Shown one piece after another: positions 16,836 through 25,924 of a DNA stretch of 64,000 nucleotides. Origin of the DNA: Trinickia violacea. Its GTDB lineage: Bacteria > Pseudomonadota > Gammaproteobacteria > Burkholderiales > Burkholderiaceae. Within the stretch, counting starts at the first letter, position 1. Each line of letters opens with the position of its first letter. The position numbers and the translations under genes were made by a program. Location of the stretch: assembly GCF_005280735.1 (NCBI RefSeq), contig NZ_CP040078.1:1612001-1676000 (forward strand). Direction: 5' to 3'. The notes below the pieces were generated by a model, which was not told the origin of the DNA, did no database searches, and saw nothing but the letters and a program-made list of their open reading frames with translations.

Positions 16836-16853
16836 ATCCATATTGTTTTGGAT
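16836..16853. promoter_or_regulatory. Candidate LysR box of the gentisate operon
   Basis: The inverted repeat ATCCA-N8-TGGAT lies between the divergent gtdA and LysR genes, 21 bp before the LysR start. The spacing and symmetry fit a LysR recognition site that would also repress the regulator gene itself. Confidence 0.45.
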
Positions 16854-16874
16854 ATACCTAAGAGGGGTGGCTCG

Positions 16875-17798
16875 ATGGACTGGACTTATCGATTGCGTCT
16901 GCGGCATCTGCAGGTCCTGGTGAGCCTCGCCGAGACCGGCAACCTCAGCCAGTCCGCGGCAGCGCTCAATACGACCCAGCCGGCGCTCTCCAAGTGGCTC
17001 AAGGAGCTTGAAGCGGATGTCGGACTGCCGCTGTTCGAGCGGCACGCGCGCGGGCTGCGGCCGACCGCCTACGGCGAATCGCTGATCGAGCACGCCCGGC
17101 GCATCGAGGCGCATCTCGACGGCGCGCGCGACGACATGCAGGCCTTGCTCGACGGCGGCAGCGGGCTCGTGACGATCGGCACATCGGGCGTCGCGTCCGG
17201 CGATACGGTGCCGCTCGCCGTGTCGCAGCTGTTGGAGCGTCTGCCGCGAGCGCAGGTGCGGCTCGTCGAAAGCACGATGAACCTGCTGATTCCGCAGCTC
17301 GTGCGCGGCGAGCTGGACATCGTCGTCGGCCGTTCGGCCCCGGACAATGCGGACCCGCAGATCGAAGCCGAAATCCTCTATATGGAGCCGATTCATTTCG
17401 TCTGCCGGCCGCAGCATCCCTTGGCGGAGAAGCGCACCGTCGATTGGGAAGATCTGCTCGCGTACCCGTGGATCGTCTGGCCTCGCGGCACGCCCGTGCG
17501 CACCGCTTTCGAGACCGCTCTCGCGGCCGCCGGACAGGCGATGCCGAGCCGTTGCGTGGAATCGAACTCGTCGCTTCTCAACATCACGCTTCTCAATCAC
17601 ACCGATCTCCTGGGCGTCGCGTCGCATCGGGGCGCACTGCGTTTCGAGCGGATGAACGCGGTGAGGATCTTGCCAATGCAGCTTGCCGGCTTCGGCTCGG
17701 TATCGATGTACTGGCGCCCCGACAGCCTCAGCCGCATCGCGGTTTCCGCCGCGCTGGACTGCTTGCGAGCTTGCGCGGCGGCCAATGCGGAGCCGTGA
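16875..17798 (+). CDS. LysR-type regulator of the gentisate operon
   Basis: A regulator of about 307 residues. Its helix-turn-helix reads LAETGNLSQSAAALNTTQPA followed by LSKWLKELEADVGLPLFERH, with an effector-binding domain after residue 90. The ATG at 16875 follows GAGGGG; a TTG at 16848 would add nine residues and lies inside the likely operator. Its divergence from gtdA makes it the probable activator, responding to 3-hydroxybenzoate, gentisate or a relative. Confidence 0.88.
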   Translation: MDWTYRLRLRHLQVLVSLAETGNLSQSAAALNTTQPALSKWLKELEADVGLPLFERHARGLRPTAYGESLIEHARRIEAHLDGARDDMQALLDGGSGLVTIGTSGVASGDTVPLAVSQLLERLPRAQVRLVESTMNLLIPQLVRGELDIVVGRSAPDNADPQIEAEILYMEPIHFVCRPQHPLAEKRTVDWEDLLAYPWIVWPRGTPVRTAFETALAAAGQAMPSRCVESNSSLLNITLLNHTDLLGVASHRGALRFERMNAVRILPMQLAGFGSVSMYWRPDSLSRIAVSAALDCLRACAAANAEP

Positions 17799-17812
17799 TT
17801 TCCCAATGATCC

Positions 17813-17850
17813 TTGACAATGCATTATACACCATAGGATCATGCTATATA
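17813..17850 (+). promoter_or_regulatory. Promoter-like segment before the decarboxylase-like gene
   Basis: TTGACA at 17813-17818 is followed by an AT-rich stretch with TAGGAT (17834-17839, 15-nt spacing) and an ATAG-N7-CTAT inverted repeat (17833-17847). The base composition stands out from the surrounding coding DNA. The exact -10 is uncertain. Confidence 0.35.
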
Positions 17851-17942
17851 GAATGAAATGACGGCGATCGATCCGATTCCGAGGCTCGAATGGCCATGCC
17901 GTCGCTCACGCTTCGCTTGGTTCTACATAGAGAGGAGATGCA

Positions 17943-18941
17943 ATGGGAAATCACAAGCTCCGGCTTTCGATCGCCGTCGGCAACTATGACCGCATCCGGC
18001 CGATGGTCGACGGCGATGTCCAGATCGACGGCGTGGATCCCGTTTTCATGCTGCAGGATCCCGAGGAAATTTTCTTCCGGGCCTTCCGGCACGCGGACTA
18101 CGACATCTGCGAGCTATCGCTCAGCAGCTATTCGGTGAAGACCGCGGCGGGGACCTCGCCGTATATCGCCATCCCCGTTTTTCCGTCGCGGGCATTCCGG
18201 CATACGTCGATCTACGTGCGCGCGGATCGCGGGATCGAGAAGCCCGAAGACCTGAAGGGCAAGCGGATCGGCGTGCCCGAGTATCAGCTCACCGCCAATG
18301 TGTGGGTCCGTCTGTTCCTCGAGGAGGAGTACGGCGTGAAGGCGTCGGATGTGACCTGGGTGCGCGGCGGCTATGAAGACCCGTCAAGGGTCGAGAAAAT
18401 CGCGCTGAAGCTGTCCGGCGATATCAAGATCGAGGATGCGCCTGAAGGCGAGACGATCTCCAGCCTGTTGGCCGCAGGGAAGATCGATGCCGTCATCGGG
18501 CCTCGCGCGCCTTCATGCTTCGATCAAGGGCATCCGCAGGTCAAGTATCTGTTCGACGATCCGCACAAGAGCGCGGCGGATTGGTATGCGCGAACGAAGC
18601 TGTTTCCGATCATGCATACGCTTGGGATCAGGAAGACGCTGGCGGAGCAGCATCCGTGGCTGCCTGGTGCGGTGATGAAGGCGTTTGAGCAATCGAAGGC
18701 GCTCGCGCTCGCGCGGCTAAGCGATACGGCAGCGACCAAGGTGACGCTGCCGTTCGTTGAGGATCAGTTACGGGCGGCGCGGAAGTTGATGGGGTTTGAT
18801 TTTTGGCCGTATGGGTTTGCGCAGAACGAGCATGTCGTGGATCGTTTTCTGGCGCGGCATCATGCGGAGGGGCTCTCCAGCCGCCGGCTGGAAGCGCGTG
18901 AGTTGTTTCATCCAGCAAGCCTTGAAAGCTTCAAAATCTAA
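17943..18941 (+). CDS. 4,5-dihydroxyphthalate decarboxylase-like protein (PBP-like fold)
   Basis: A 332-residue soluble protein with the periplasmic-binding-protein-like fold used by 4,5-dihydroxyphthalate decarboxylases. It lacks a signal peptide and has the segments SIAVGNYDRIRPMVDGDV, PEDLKGKRIGVPEYQLTANV and ASLLAAGKIDAVIGPRAP-like features. Enzymes of this family decarboxylate hydroxyphthalates. Beside a 3-hydroxybenzoate/gentisate pathway, 4-hydroxyphthalate to 3-hydroxybenzoate would be a sensible reaction, but this is inference. GAGGAG precedes the ATG. A cytoplasmic ligand-binding role is possible. Confidence 0.75.
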   Translation: MGNHKLRLSIAVGNYDRIRPMVDGDVQIDGVDPVFMLQDPEEIFFRAFRHADYDICELSLSSYSVKTAAGTSPYIAIPVFPSRAFRHTSIYVRADRGIEKPEDLKGKRIGVPEYQLTANVWVRLFLEEEYGVKASDVTWVRGGYEDPSRVEKIALKLSGDIKIEDAPEGETISSLLAAGKIDAVIGPRAPSCFDQGHPQVKYLFDDPHKSAADWYARTKLFPIMHTLGIRKTLAEQHPWLPGAVMKAFEQSKALALARLSDTAATKVTLPFVEDQLRAARKLMGFDFWPYGFAQNEHVVDRFLARHHAEGLSSRRLEARELFHPASLESFKI

Positions 18942-18952
18942 TTGAAAGTTAC

Positions 18953-18978
18953 GTGTCCGCCAGCGAACTGGTGGACAC
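18953..18978 (+). terminator. Hairpin after decarboxylase-like gene
   Basis: An 11-bp stem, GTGTCCGCCAG/CTGGTGGACAC with one G-T wobble and a CGAA tetraloop, begins 12 bp after the stop codon. It has no clear T tract but good stem stability. Confidence 0.55.
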
Positions 18979-19137
18979 GCAGGCGCGCATTCCAAATAAC
19001 GGGTAGCCGCATTTTGCGGTTGATTTCGCTTCGTGCCGGCCGTCCTTTTCCTCTTTATTGCGCAATTCGTGCTGTGTTAGGATTCGCCGAAATCTCAATA
19101 ATGCGGTGCATAACATTGCTGCTCGGGCCGAATCTAC

Positions 19138-20397
19138 ATGAACGACGAGACTGTCGGAAACACTGCGGATGTCGCATCGGGGAACGAGGCAGAGCGCGAC
19201 AGCAGCACCAGCGAGGGGCATAAGTCCACTTTCCGCGCGCCTGCGAGCGTCCCGACGCAATCGGCGGCGCAAGGAATCCGCTTCGATTTCAACGATGGCT
19301 GCCGGGTTGTATTGCCGAACCGTTCGAGCGGCACATGGACCGTCAAGCTCGCCGACACCGAGACGGGCAACGGCCTGTTCGAAACGACCCTGGCCGGTGG
19401 CATCGTCGCAAGCAGCAAGAAATACTTCGTGCCGTTTTCGATCGAGGTCGACGCCGATGGCCAGCGGGTTCTCGAGCATCGCTTCTGCGCACGCGACCAG
19501 GACGTGCTGATCGAGTTTCCGGTCGGCACCCTCGGCGACATCATCGGCTGGTTTCCTTACGCCGTGAAATTCCAGCGCCAGCATGGCTGCCGGCTGACCT
19601 GTTCGATGGGGCCGCTGCTGATCCCGCTGTTCCGCGCGTGCTATCCCGACATCGTTTTCGTGACGCCTGACGAAGTGCAGCCGGAGCGCTTCTACGCGAC
19701 TTACCGTATCGGCCTTTACTTCGGCGACGAAGCGAACGTCCATCAACCGACTGACTTTCAGCTGGTCGGCCTGCACCGCACGGCTGGCTATATGCTCGGT
19801 GTCGCTCCGACCGAAGAGCCCCCGAAGATCGACATTCCGGACCAGGAACGGCCGATCGCCGAGCGTTACGTCTGCATCGCGGTACAAAGCTCGACACAGT
19901 GCAAATACTGGAACCATCCGACCGGCTGGCGCGAGATCGTGCAGTTCCTCAAGCAACACGGCTACCGGGTCGTCTGCATCGACCAGAAGGCGACCCACGG
20001 CACGGGCATGGTGTGGAACCACCTGCCTCATGGCGTCGAGGATCAGACCGGTGACCGTCCGCTCGCCGAACGGGCGCAGTGGCTCAGGCATGCCGACTTC
20101 TTCATCGGCCTGTCGAGCGGCCTGTCATGGCTTGCCTGGGCAGTCGGCACGCCGGTCGTCATGATCAGCGGCTTCACGCATCCCATCAACGAGTTCGCGA
20201 CACCGTACCGCGTGATCAATTTCCACACCTGCAACAGCTGCTGGAACGACGTGCGCGTGCGATTCGATCACAAGGATTTCCTGTGGTGCCCGCGTCATGC
20301 GGGCACGCCGCGGCAGTTCGAGTGCACGCGGCTCATCACCACCGAGCAGGTCAGGCAGACGATCCGGCGCATACCGGGGTTCGGCGCAGCCCCGTAG
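19138..20397 (+). CDS. Autotransporter O-heptosyltransferase (TibC/Aah family)
   Basis: A 419-residue glycosyltransferase of the bacterial autotransporter heptosyltransferase family. The GT-B nucleotide-sugar domain contains YVCIAVQSSTQCKYWNHPTG and FIGLSSGLSWLAWAVGTPVV. The C-terminal cysteines in HTCNSCWN, WCPRH and FECTR match the iron-finger cysteines known from TibC. These cytoplasmic enzymes add heptose to serines of the AIDA-type passenger repeats. The substrate autotransporter gene starts 76 bp downstream. The N-terminal 45 residues are low-complexity and of unknown role. Confidence 0.9.
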   Translation: MNDETVGNTADVASGNEAERDSSTSEGHKSTFRAPASVPTQSAAQGIRFDFNDGCRVVLPNRSSGTWTVKLADTETGNGLFETTLAGGIVASSKKYFVPFSIEVDADGQRVLEHRFCARDQDVLIEFPVGTLGDIIGWFPYAVKFQRQHGCRLTCSMGPLLIPLFRACYPDIVFVTPDEVQPERFYATYRIGLYFGDEANVHQPTDFQLVGLHRTAGYMLGVAPTEEPPKIDIPDQERPIAERYVCIAVQSSTQCKYWNHPTGWREIVQFLKQHGYRVVCIDQKATHGTGMVWNHLPHGVEDQTGDRPLAERAQWLRHADFFIGLSSGLSWLAWAVGTPVVMISGFTHPINEFATPYRVINFHTCNSCWNDVRVRFDHKDFLWCPRHAGTPRQFECTRLITTEQVRQTIRRIPGFGAAP

Positions 20398-20473
20398 CGT
20401 CGCGGGTTGGCTCGTCCTCCGAAGCATCGCAAAACGAAGTGAAACGAAAAAGAAGCGAAAAAGGGGTGAATCG

Positions 20474-23400
20474 ATGAAGCCGTTGACGTATCGCCGCAAG
20501 TACTGCGTACACCGGTTCGGCGCGCGCCATGCACGCTTGCCGAAATTGACGGCCTGGCTGCTCGGCGCGCTGAGCCTGCCGGGGGTGGCGCATGCGACCT
20601 CTTATGAAATCGTGAGTCCGGACGCCTTCATCGGCCTGTCGTTCTTCAGCAGCGGCGACGTAGTGACCGTCGTCGACGGCGGGTCGATTCTCGACAACGG
20701 CTTCCCCACCGGCTCGGTGCTCAACGTGTCGAGCGGCGGCGCCGCGCTCTATTCGGTGATATCGAGCGGCGGGTCGGCCAATCTCTTCAGCGGCGGCAGC
20801 GGCGTGCACTTTACCGTCGAGGGCGGGGGGCAACTCAACGTCTTGGACGGCGGCGTGCTGATCGTCGACACGTCCGACGTGATCCTGGCGGGCACCACCA
20901 CGCACGGGTCGTTCACGATCGACGCCAACGTTGCGTCGAACGTGTACCTCCAGAACGGCGGCTCGCTGACCGTGCTGGCCGGCGGCTCGTCGATCGACAC
21001 GCTGGCCGGCAGCGGCGGCAGCGAGTACGTGCTGTCGGGCGGCGTCACGTCGAACACGTCGGCCGGTTCGGGGGGCAGGCAGGTCGTGTCGAACGGCGGG
21101 CATGCGTCGAGCACGGACGTTCTGTCGGGCGGCGCGCAGGACGTGCTGAGCGGCGGCACGGCAGGCAGCACGGTCGTCCAGTCGGGCGGCACGCAGACCG
21201 TGTTCGCAAGCGGCAGCGCCACGTCCGCGGACATCCTGTCGGGAGGCGTGCAAAACATCTCGTCGGGCGGCGTCGCGAGCGGGACGACCCTGGCAGGCAC
21301 GCAGAACGTGTCGAACGGCGGCTCGGCTGTGGCGACGACAGTTTCCTCCGGCGCCTCGCAGAACGTGTTCAACGGCGGCCACGCCATCTCGACGTCCGTG
21401 AACTCGGGCGGCACGGAAAACATCTCGTCCGGCGGCACGGCGTCGGCAACGGTCGTATCGAGCGGCGGCACGCAAAACGTATCGGCGAACGGCAGCTCGG
21501 TATCGGCGACAGTGCTGAACGGCGGTACGCAAAACATCGCGTCCGGCGGGACGGCGGCCTCGACGGTCGTCTCGAGCGGCGCCGTGCAGAACATCTCGGC
21601 GGGTGGCAGCGCAGTGTCGACGATCGTCGACAGCGGCGGCATGCAGAACATCTCGTCGGGCGGAACGGCCACGTCGACCACGGTGACGAGCGGCGGCACC
21701 GAGAGCATCGCTTCGGGCGGCACCGCGATTTCGACCTTGGTGTCGAGCGGCGGGGTGCAGAACGTGTCATCCGGTGCGACCGTCGTCGACACGCAGATCA
21801 TGTCGGGCGGCATTCAGAACGTGCAATCGGGCGGCACAGTGAGCAGCGCGACCGTGTCGTCGGGCGGCGAGCAGACGGTCACGTCCGGGACCACGGTCGG
21901 CACGACCGTGACCTCCGGCGGCACGCAGGTCGTGAGCGCGGCCGGCGTCGCGGTCGACACCGTGTTGAACGGCGGGCAGTTGACCGTGTCATCCGGCGGC
22001 CAGACGAGCGGCACGAACGTCAATTCGGGCGGCACCGAAACGGTGTTGTCGGGCGGCACGGCAAGCGGGACGACGATCAACTCGGGAGGCACCGAAAGCG
22101 TGTCGTCGGGCGGGTCCGCGATCAGCGCGACCGTCAACGCGGGCGGCACGCAGAACGTCTTCGCGGGCGGCGTCGCGTCGGGAACGACCGTCAACAGCGG
22201 CGGCAAGCAGTATGTCGACGGCGCGACCGAGGGATTTGCGTACAACACCGTCGTCAACAGCGGCGGGACACAGGAAGTCGCGGTCGGCGGCACGGCGTCC
22301 GGCACGACGGTCAACGGGGGCGGCACACAACAGGTCGACTCGGGCGGCTCGGCCGTCTCGACGACGCTCAATGGCGGCACGCAGCTCGTGCTGTCCGGCG
22401 GCTCGGCGATCACGACGCTCGTCACCTCCGGCGGCGAGCAGAACATCGAGGCGGGCGGCTTTGCGTCGGGCACGACGGTGTCTTCCGGTACGGTGATCGT
22501 CGATGGGACGGCGGCGAATCTGACCTTGCTCAACGGCGCCACCGTGACGGGTACCGGGACGGTGGCCTCGGATCTCACGGCCGGCAGCGGAGCGACGCTT
22601 GCCGCGTCGACGTTGGGCACGGGTCTGACGGTCAACGGCACGCTGTCGTTCGCGAGCGGGTCGACTTATGACGTGACAGTCAACGCCGCGGGACTTTCCG
22701 GTGTCACGACCGTCGTCGGCAGCGTCGTGATCGCGAGTGGCTCCACGCTCACGCTGACCGCAAACGCGGGGACCTATTCCGCGGGCACGAAATTCACCAT
22801 CGTGACCTACACGGGCACCGAGAGCGGCAGCTTTTCCACCGTCAACGCGAACTTTGCGTACCTGACGCCGTCGGTCGCCTATGGCGCCGGCGTGATAGCC
22901 GTGACGCTCAATGCAAGCCAGTCGTTTCAAGCGGCCGGATTTGCGGCCGCCGCTCACACCCAGAACCAGATCGACGTAGCCAACGCGTTGACGAGCGTCT
23001 ATAACGCGGGCGGCACCACGCTGACAGCGGCGCTCGTTGGCGCGTCGACGTCGCAGGCGGGCACCGCGCTGACCCAGATTGCGGGCGATGAGGCCCCGGT
23101 GTTCCGTCAGATCGCGGCACGACGCACGGGGCAATTTCAGGACGTCGTTGCGCAGCGGCTCGCGTCAGGGGGCGCGGCATCGTCGGATCCATCGACCGCG
23201 AACGACTTGTGGGTGAGCGGCGACTACAGCCATGCTCATCAATCGGGCGACGACGGTCTTGGCAGCAGTGCGTATAGCGAGCAATCGGCCCGCGTCACGC
23301 TTGGCTTCGATCGTGCGGTGAGTCCTTCGGTGCGTGCAGGCGCAGCCATTGCGCTGAACGACGACACCATTCAGTTCACCGACCGCTCCGCGGATGCGCG

Positions 23401-24043
23401 CAGCGACGGCGCGCAAGTGCTGGTGTATGGCGGGTGGCAGCCGCGGCAAGGGCCGTTCTACGTGAACGGGATGGCGGGCGCGGGGTACTGGGACAACTCG
23501 CTTACGCGCTCGGTGACGCTGGGGACGTTAAGCGGGACGGCCAATGGATCCTTTCACACGGCTGCGACGGCCATCTATGTCGAGTCCGGGTTCAACCTTC
23601 CGCTTACGTACGGAACCTGGCAACCCTATGCCGCTTTGCGCGCGGCTCACTATATGCAGCAGGGGTTTGCTGAGCACGGTGGCGGCGTTTTTGACCTCGA
23701 CTACGCTTCGGCGAACAGCAACGCAGTGTCGAGTGTGCTTGGCGCGCGGTTCACGAGGCGGGCGGGGACGCTCTTTAGTCGCCCGCTCGATTGGCGGGCG
23801 AGCATTGCTTGGGAACACCTCTTCGGCAGCGCGTCGCAATCGCTCAATGCGAGCTTTGTCGACGCGCCGAGTGCGACTTATCAGGTATTCGGTTCACCGA
23901 CCAGCCGGGATATTGGGCGGGCCAGCGTTGGCGTGGACTGGCATTGGGGACCGCTTACGACGGTGTTCGCGCGGGTGGGGGGCGAAGTGGGGTCGAAGGA
24001 GCATGATTACGGCGTTTTGGCGGGGGCGCAGTGGAAGTGGTAG
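20474..24043 (+). CDS. AIDA-type autotransporter adhesin with strand-loop-strand repeats
   Basis: A 1189-residue type Va autotransporter. It has an N-terminal signal region (LTAWLLGALSLPGVAHA, cleavage after about residue 42) and a passenger built of about two dozen AIDA-type repeats, roughly 19 residues each, of the form SGGTQNVSSGGTA. A helical linker (AAAHTQNQIDVANAL) leads to a C-terminal beta-barrel of about 270 residues ending in QWKW. Serines in such repeats are heptosylated by the upstream enzyme. The ATG at 20474 follows AAGGGG; the open frame continuing to 20297 overlaps the glycosyltransferase in another frame and is not coding. Likely roles are adhesion, aggregation and biofilm. 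Confidence 0.93.
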   Translation: MKPLTYRRKYCVHRFGARHARLPKLTAWLLGALSLPGVAHATSYEIVSPDAFIGLSFFSSGDVVTVVDGGSILDNGFPTGSVLNVSSGGAALYSVISSGGSANLFSGGSGVHFTVEGGGQLNVLDGGVLIVDTSDVILAGTTTHGSFTIDANVASNVYLQNGGSLTVLAGGSSIDTLAGSGGSEYVLSGGVTSNTSAGSGGRQVVSNGGHASSTDVLSGGAQDVLSGGTAGSTVVQSGGTQTVFASGSATSADILSGGVQNISSGGVASGTTLAGTQNVSNGGSAVATTVSSGASQNVFNGGHAISTSVNSGGTENISSGGTASATVVSSGGTQNVSANGSSVSATVLNGGTQNIASGGTAASTVVSSGAVQNISAGGSAVSTIVDSGGMQNISSGGTATSTTVTSGGTESIASGGTAISTLVSSGGVQNVSSGATVVDTQIMSGGIQNVQSGGTVSSATVSSGGEQTVTSGTTVGTTVTSGGTQVVSAAGVAVDTVLNGGQLTVSSGGQTSGTNVNSGGTETVLSGGTASGTTINSGGTESVSSGGSAISATVNAGGTQNVFAGGVASGTTVNSGGKQYVDGATEGFAYNTVVNSGGTQEVAVGGTASGTTVNGGGTQQVDSGGSAVSTTLNGGTQLVLSGGSAITTLVTSGGEQNIEAGGFASGTTVSSGTVIVDGTAANLTLLNGATVTGTGTVASDLTAGSGATLAASTLGTGLTVNGTLSFASGSTYDVTVNAAGLSGVTTVVGSVVIASGSTLTLTANAGTYSAGTKFTIVTYTGTESGSFSTVNANFAYLTPSVAYGAGVIAVTLNASQSFQAAGFAAAAHTQNQIDVANALTSVYNAGGTTLTAALVGASTSQAGTALTQIAGDEAPVFRQIAARRTGQFQDVVAQRLASGGAASSDPSTANDLWVSGDYSHAHQSGDDGLGSSAYSEQSARVTLGFDRAVSPSVRAGAAIALNDDTIQFTDRSADARSDGAQVLVYGGWQPRQGPFYVNGMAGAGYWDNSLTRSVTLGTLSGTANGSFHTAATAIYVESGFNLPLTYGTWQPYAALRAAHYMQQGFAEHGGGVFDLDYASANSNAVSSVLGARFTRRAGTLFSRPLDWRASIAWEHLFGSASQSLNASFVDAPSATYQVFGSPTSRDIGRASVGVDWHWGPLTTVFARVGGEVGSKEHDYGVLAGAQWKW
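20990..22500 (+). repeat. Passenger repeat tract (about 57-60 nt units)
   Basis: Imperfect coding repeats with cores such as TCGGGCGGCACG recur every 57-60 nt and encode the AIDA strand-loop-strand units. The strong repetition also opens long frames on the opposite strand, which are shadows. Copy number may vary between strains. Confidence 0.85.
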
Positions 24044-25025
24044 TCGTGGTGGAGAAAAAAGGCTCAAGGCAGTGATTTGCGCTGGAAGGGGCATTGGCTG
24101 CGCAAGTCAGGGAGTGGCGGAGAAGGGGGGCGGTGGGGAGGCCTGCTAGATGATTTTCAATCGTCGATGAACATAAGCTAGCAACCGTGATGAACGGGGC
24201 GCCAAAACACGACTTTCAAGGGACGCGAGCTACCCATGCTGATTTGGGCGCCGACACGGAAATCCTTTGATTGCAGAGGCACAAACCAAGGCAAGAACAG
24301 GAAGGTCGAGATCGAACAGCTTAACGACTGAAGCTTCTTACTGATGCGGTACGAATCCGTAGAGGCATCAATTCCGACCTCGGATTATTGGTACGCCTTA
24401 CTCGAAGAGGCATACGACGAGTGCGATCGCGTCTAAGGCATCGGTCGCAACGATTGGCTTTAACTGTGACTGCACGGGGCCCGTAGCGCTCAGTCGCGGG
24501 GCGCGGCCAATTGCTGCTGCTTGCCAATCGCACAAACTAGTCAATCGAACGGCTGGTCCGCTCTGAAAACTGCTGGATGCCCTATGCGAACATATTGGCC
24601 GTTCCTGCCGCCGGCGCGATCATTGGGCAACGGCGGCTATGGTCAGCCTTGCTGACGTAAGCCCCGCGACTCGTCCGAACGGCAGCTTTACTCCGATTGG
24701 AAAGACAGCAAGCGGACCCGTTGCCGCCGTTCAAATACAAGAACGCCGACGGCCGCTTTGGCAGCCGGAACCGGACCCTCATGATGTAGCGCATCAGCTA
24801 TTGCTGTTCTTCCGCAAGCGGACGTGGCCAACGGAAGGGAGAAACAATCTGCGCCCAGCGCCGATGGGCGATACCCGACCCTGAACCGCCTCTCATTACG
24901 TCCAAGCACGTATTCGTCGGGACATTTCGTGATGGTGCTATATTTTCGCAGGGAGTGCGCGTCACCGATAACTACGTTGACGTCGAAAAACAGAATTGAA
25001 GGCCGGCGGGCTTGCCGAGGTCTCA
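24044..25025. other. Gene-poor segment between autotransporter and orphan nuclease-like gene
   Basis: No convincing gene was found on either strand over about 980 bp. Codon bias is absent, frames are short, and the DNA is more AT-rich and irregular than its neighbours from about 24.15 kb. The segment near 24690-24785 resembles, on the minus strand, the degenerate repeats at 25.7 and 25.9 kb. It reads as an accessory islet or decayed sequence. Confidence 0.6.
24690..24785 (-). repeat. Possible third copy of the degenerate intergenic repeat
   Basis: Read on the minus strand this has GGTTCCGGCTGCCAAAGCGG followed by CCGTC and, later, TTGAACGGCGGCAAC. It lines up loosely with the repeat copy at 25925-26015 (GGCTCTATCCAGGAAACGGC, CCGTC, then CGAACGTTGC). 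The match is imperfect and judged by eye. Confidence 0.3.
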
Positions 25026-25613
25026 ATGAAGTTGGCCAACTTAAATTATCTGAACGCTATGACAGAAAAAGATTTCTTGAATATCGTGCTGCAGGCTGCG
25101 GGGAAACATCCATCAAACCATTCCGACGAACCAAGTCAGTTTAGGATGGCCTGGGCGAGCGGCGAACGATGGGAGACTATGGCTCAGGTCGCGGTCCATT
25201 ACCATTTATCGCGCCTCGCGGGCGTAACAGATCTAGACAGAGAAACTCCTTATTCAGAGGGAAGCAGGAAGGAAGCTGACATATCTTTCTCATTTCAAAA
25301 TGAGACATATGCAATTGAGCTAAAAGTAGAAAGTCCAGCTACCAACCAATATGGCGGCCATGATCTGGAAGACGCTATTAGGATGGACGTAGAAAAGCTT
25401 ACAAAATTTAAGGCGGACCATCGATGGATGGTCGTCGTTGCCTTCTCCCCGAGCCACAGATTGACGCTTGCGATGGCGGCGGAGTGGGAAAATTCCTTGT
25501 TTTACGATTTTGAGGACGACTTTGCTGTGTTTCTATGCAACGTCGATACGTATCCACATGGGCTTCCGTTTCAGTTCAGCAATAGCATACGCAGGGCCGA
25601 TACATCGGACTAG
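25026..25613 (+). CDS. Hypothetical protein with PD-(D/E)XK-like nuclease motif
   Basis: A 195-residue protein of unknown function. Residues 83-100 give E-A-D85 followed after 12 residues by E98-L-K100 (YAIELKVES), the pattern of a PD-(D/E)XK nuclease core. The rest has mixed helix/strand character with no transmembrane segment. Its codon use and base composition are less GC-rich than the flanking operons, which suggests transfer. No methyltransferase or toxin partner lies next to it. The ATG at 25026 is chosen with low certainty; an ATG at 25059 or a TTG at 24996 is possible. Confidence 0.6.
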   Translation: MKLANLNYLNAMTEKDFLNIVLQAAGKHPSNHSDEPSQFRMAWASGERWETMAQVAVHYHLSRLAGVTDLDRETPYSEGSRKEADISFSFQNETYAIELKVESPATNQYGGHDLEDAIRMDVEKLTKFKADHRWMVVVAFSPSHRLTLAMAAEWENSLFYDFEDDFAVFLCNVDTYPHGLPFQFSNSIRRADTSD

Positions 25614-25679
25614 GCTAAGAGTCCAGTCATGCGCGGCTATTTACGAGTGAATATACGGAAAACGATGTGCAGACGCTAG

Positions 25680-25776
25680 TCAGCGACCATGCTTGAACGG
25701 CGGCCGACAAGCACCACCTTACATTCCGAATCAAATGGCCGGTTCCTGGGTGGAAGCGACACCAGAATGTCTGAGC
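25680..25776 (-). repeat. Degenerate intergenic repeat, copy 1 (minus)
   Basis: Read on the minus strand it contains GACATTC, CCAGGAACCGGCC, ATTCG and TGCTTGTCGGCC in that order. The same order with GACATTC, CCAGGAAACGGCC, ATTCG and TGCTTCATCGGCC occurs on the plus strand at 25925-26015, so the two form an inverted pair of about 90 nt. Confidence 0.55.
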
Positions 25777-25924
25777 GACGGTGATGGTGAATCGCGCTTC
25801 ATGGCCGATCGCACCAGCTCGACAAAATCTCCATAGAGGGGACATTGAAGTCCTCAACGACAGCTTTCCGCTGGCTTGAATGGGCGAGTACTTCCGGCCA
25901 GAAGCCGACATTCGCCTGCGCCGT

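Noticed and set aside
20990..22500. Regular repeats that could suggest a CRISPR array
   Set aside because: The repeats are imperfect, in frame, contiguous without unique spacers and encode AIDA units.
20749..22641. Long Pro/Pro-Pro-rich minus-strand frames opposite the autotransporter
   Set aside because: They are mirror frames of the glycine/serine repeat tract.
24044..25025. Possible transposase remnant in the gene-poor segment
   Set aside because: No transposase motif, terminal inverted repeat or target duplication could be read in any frame.
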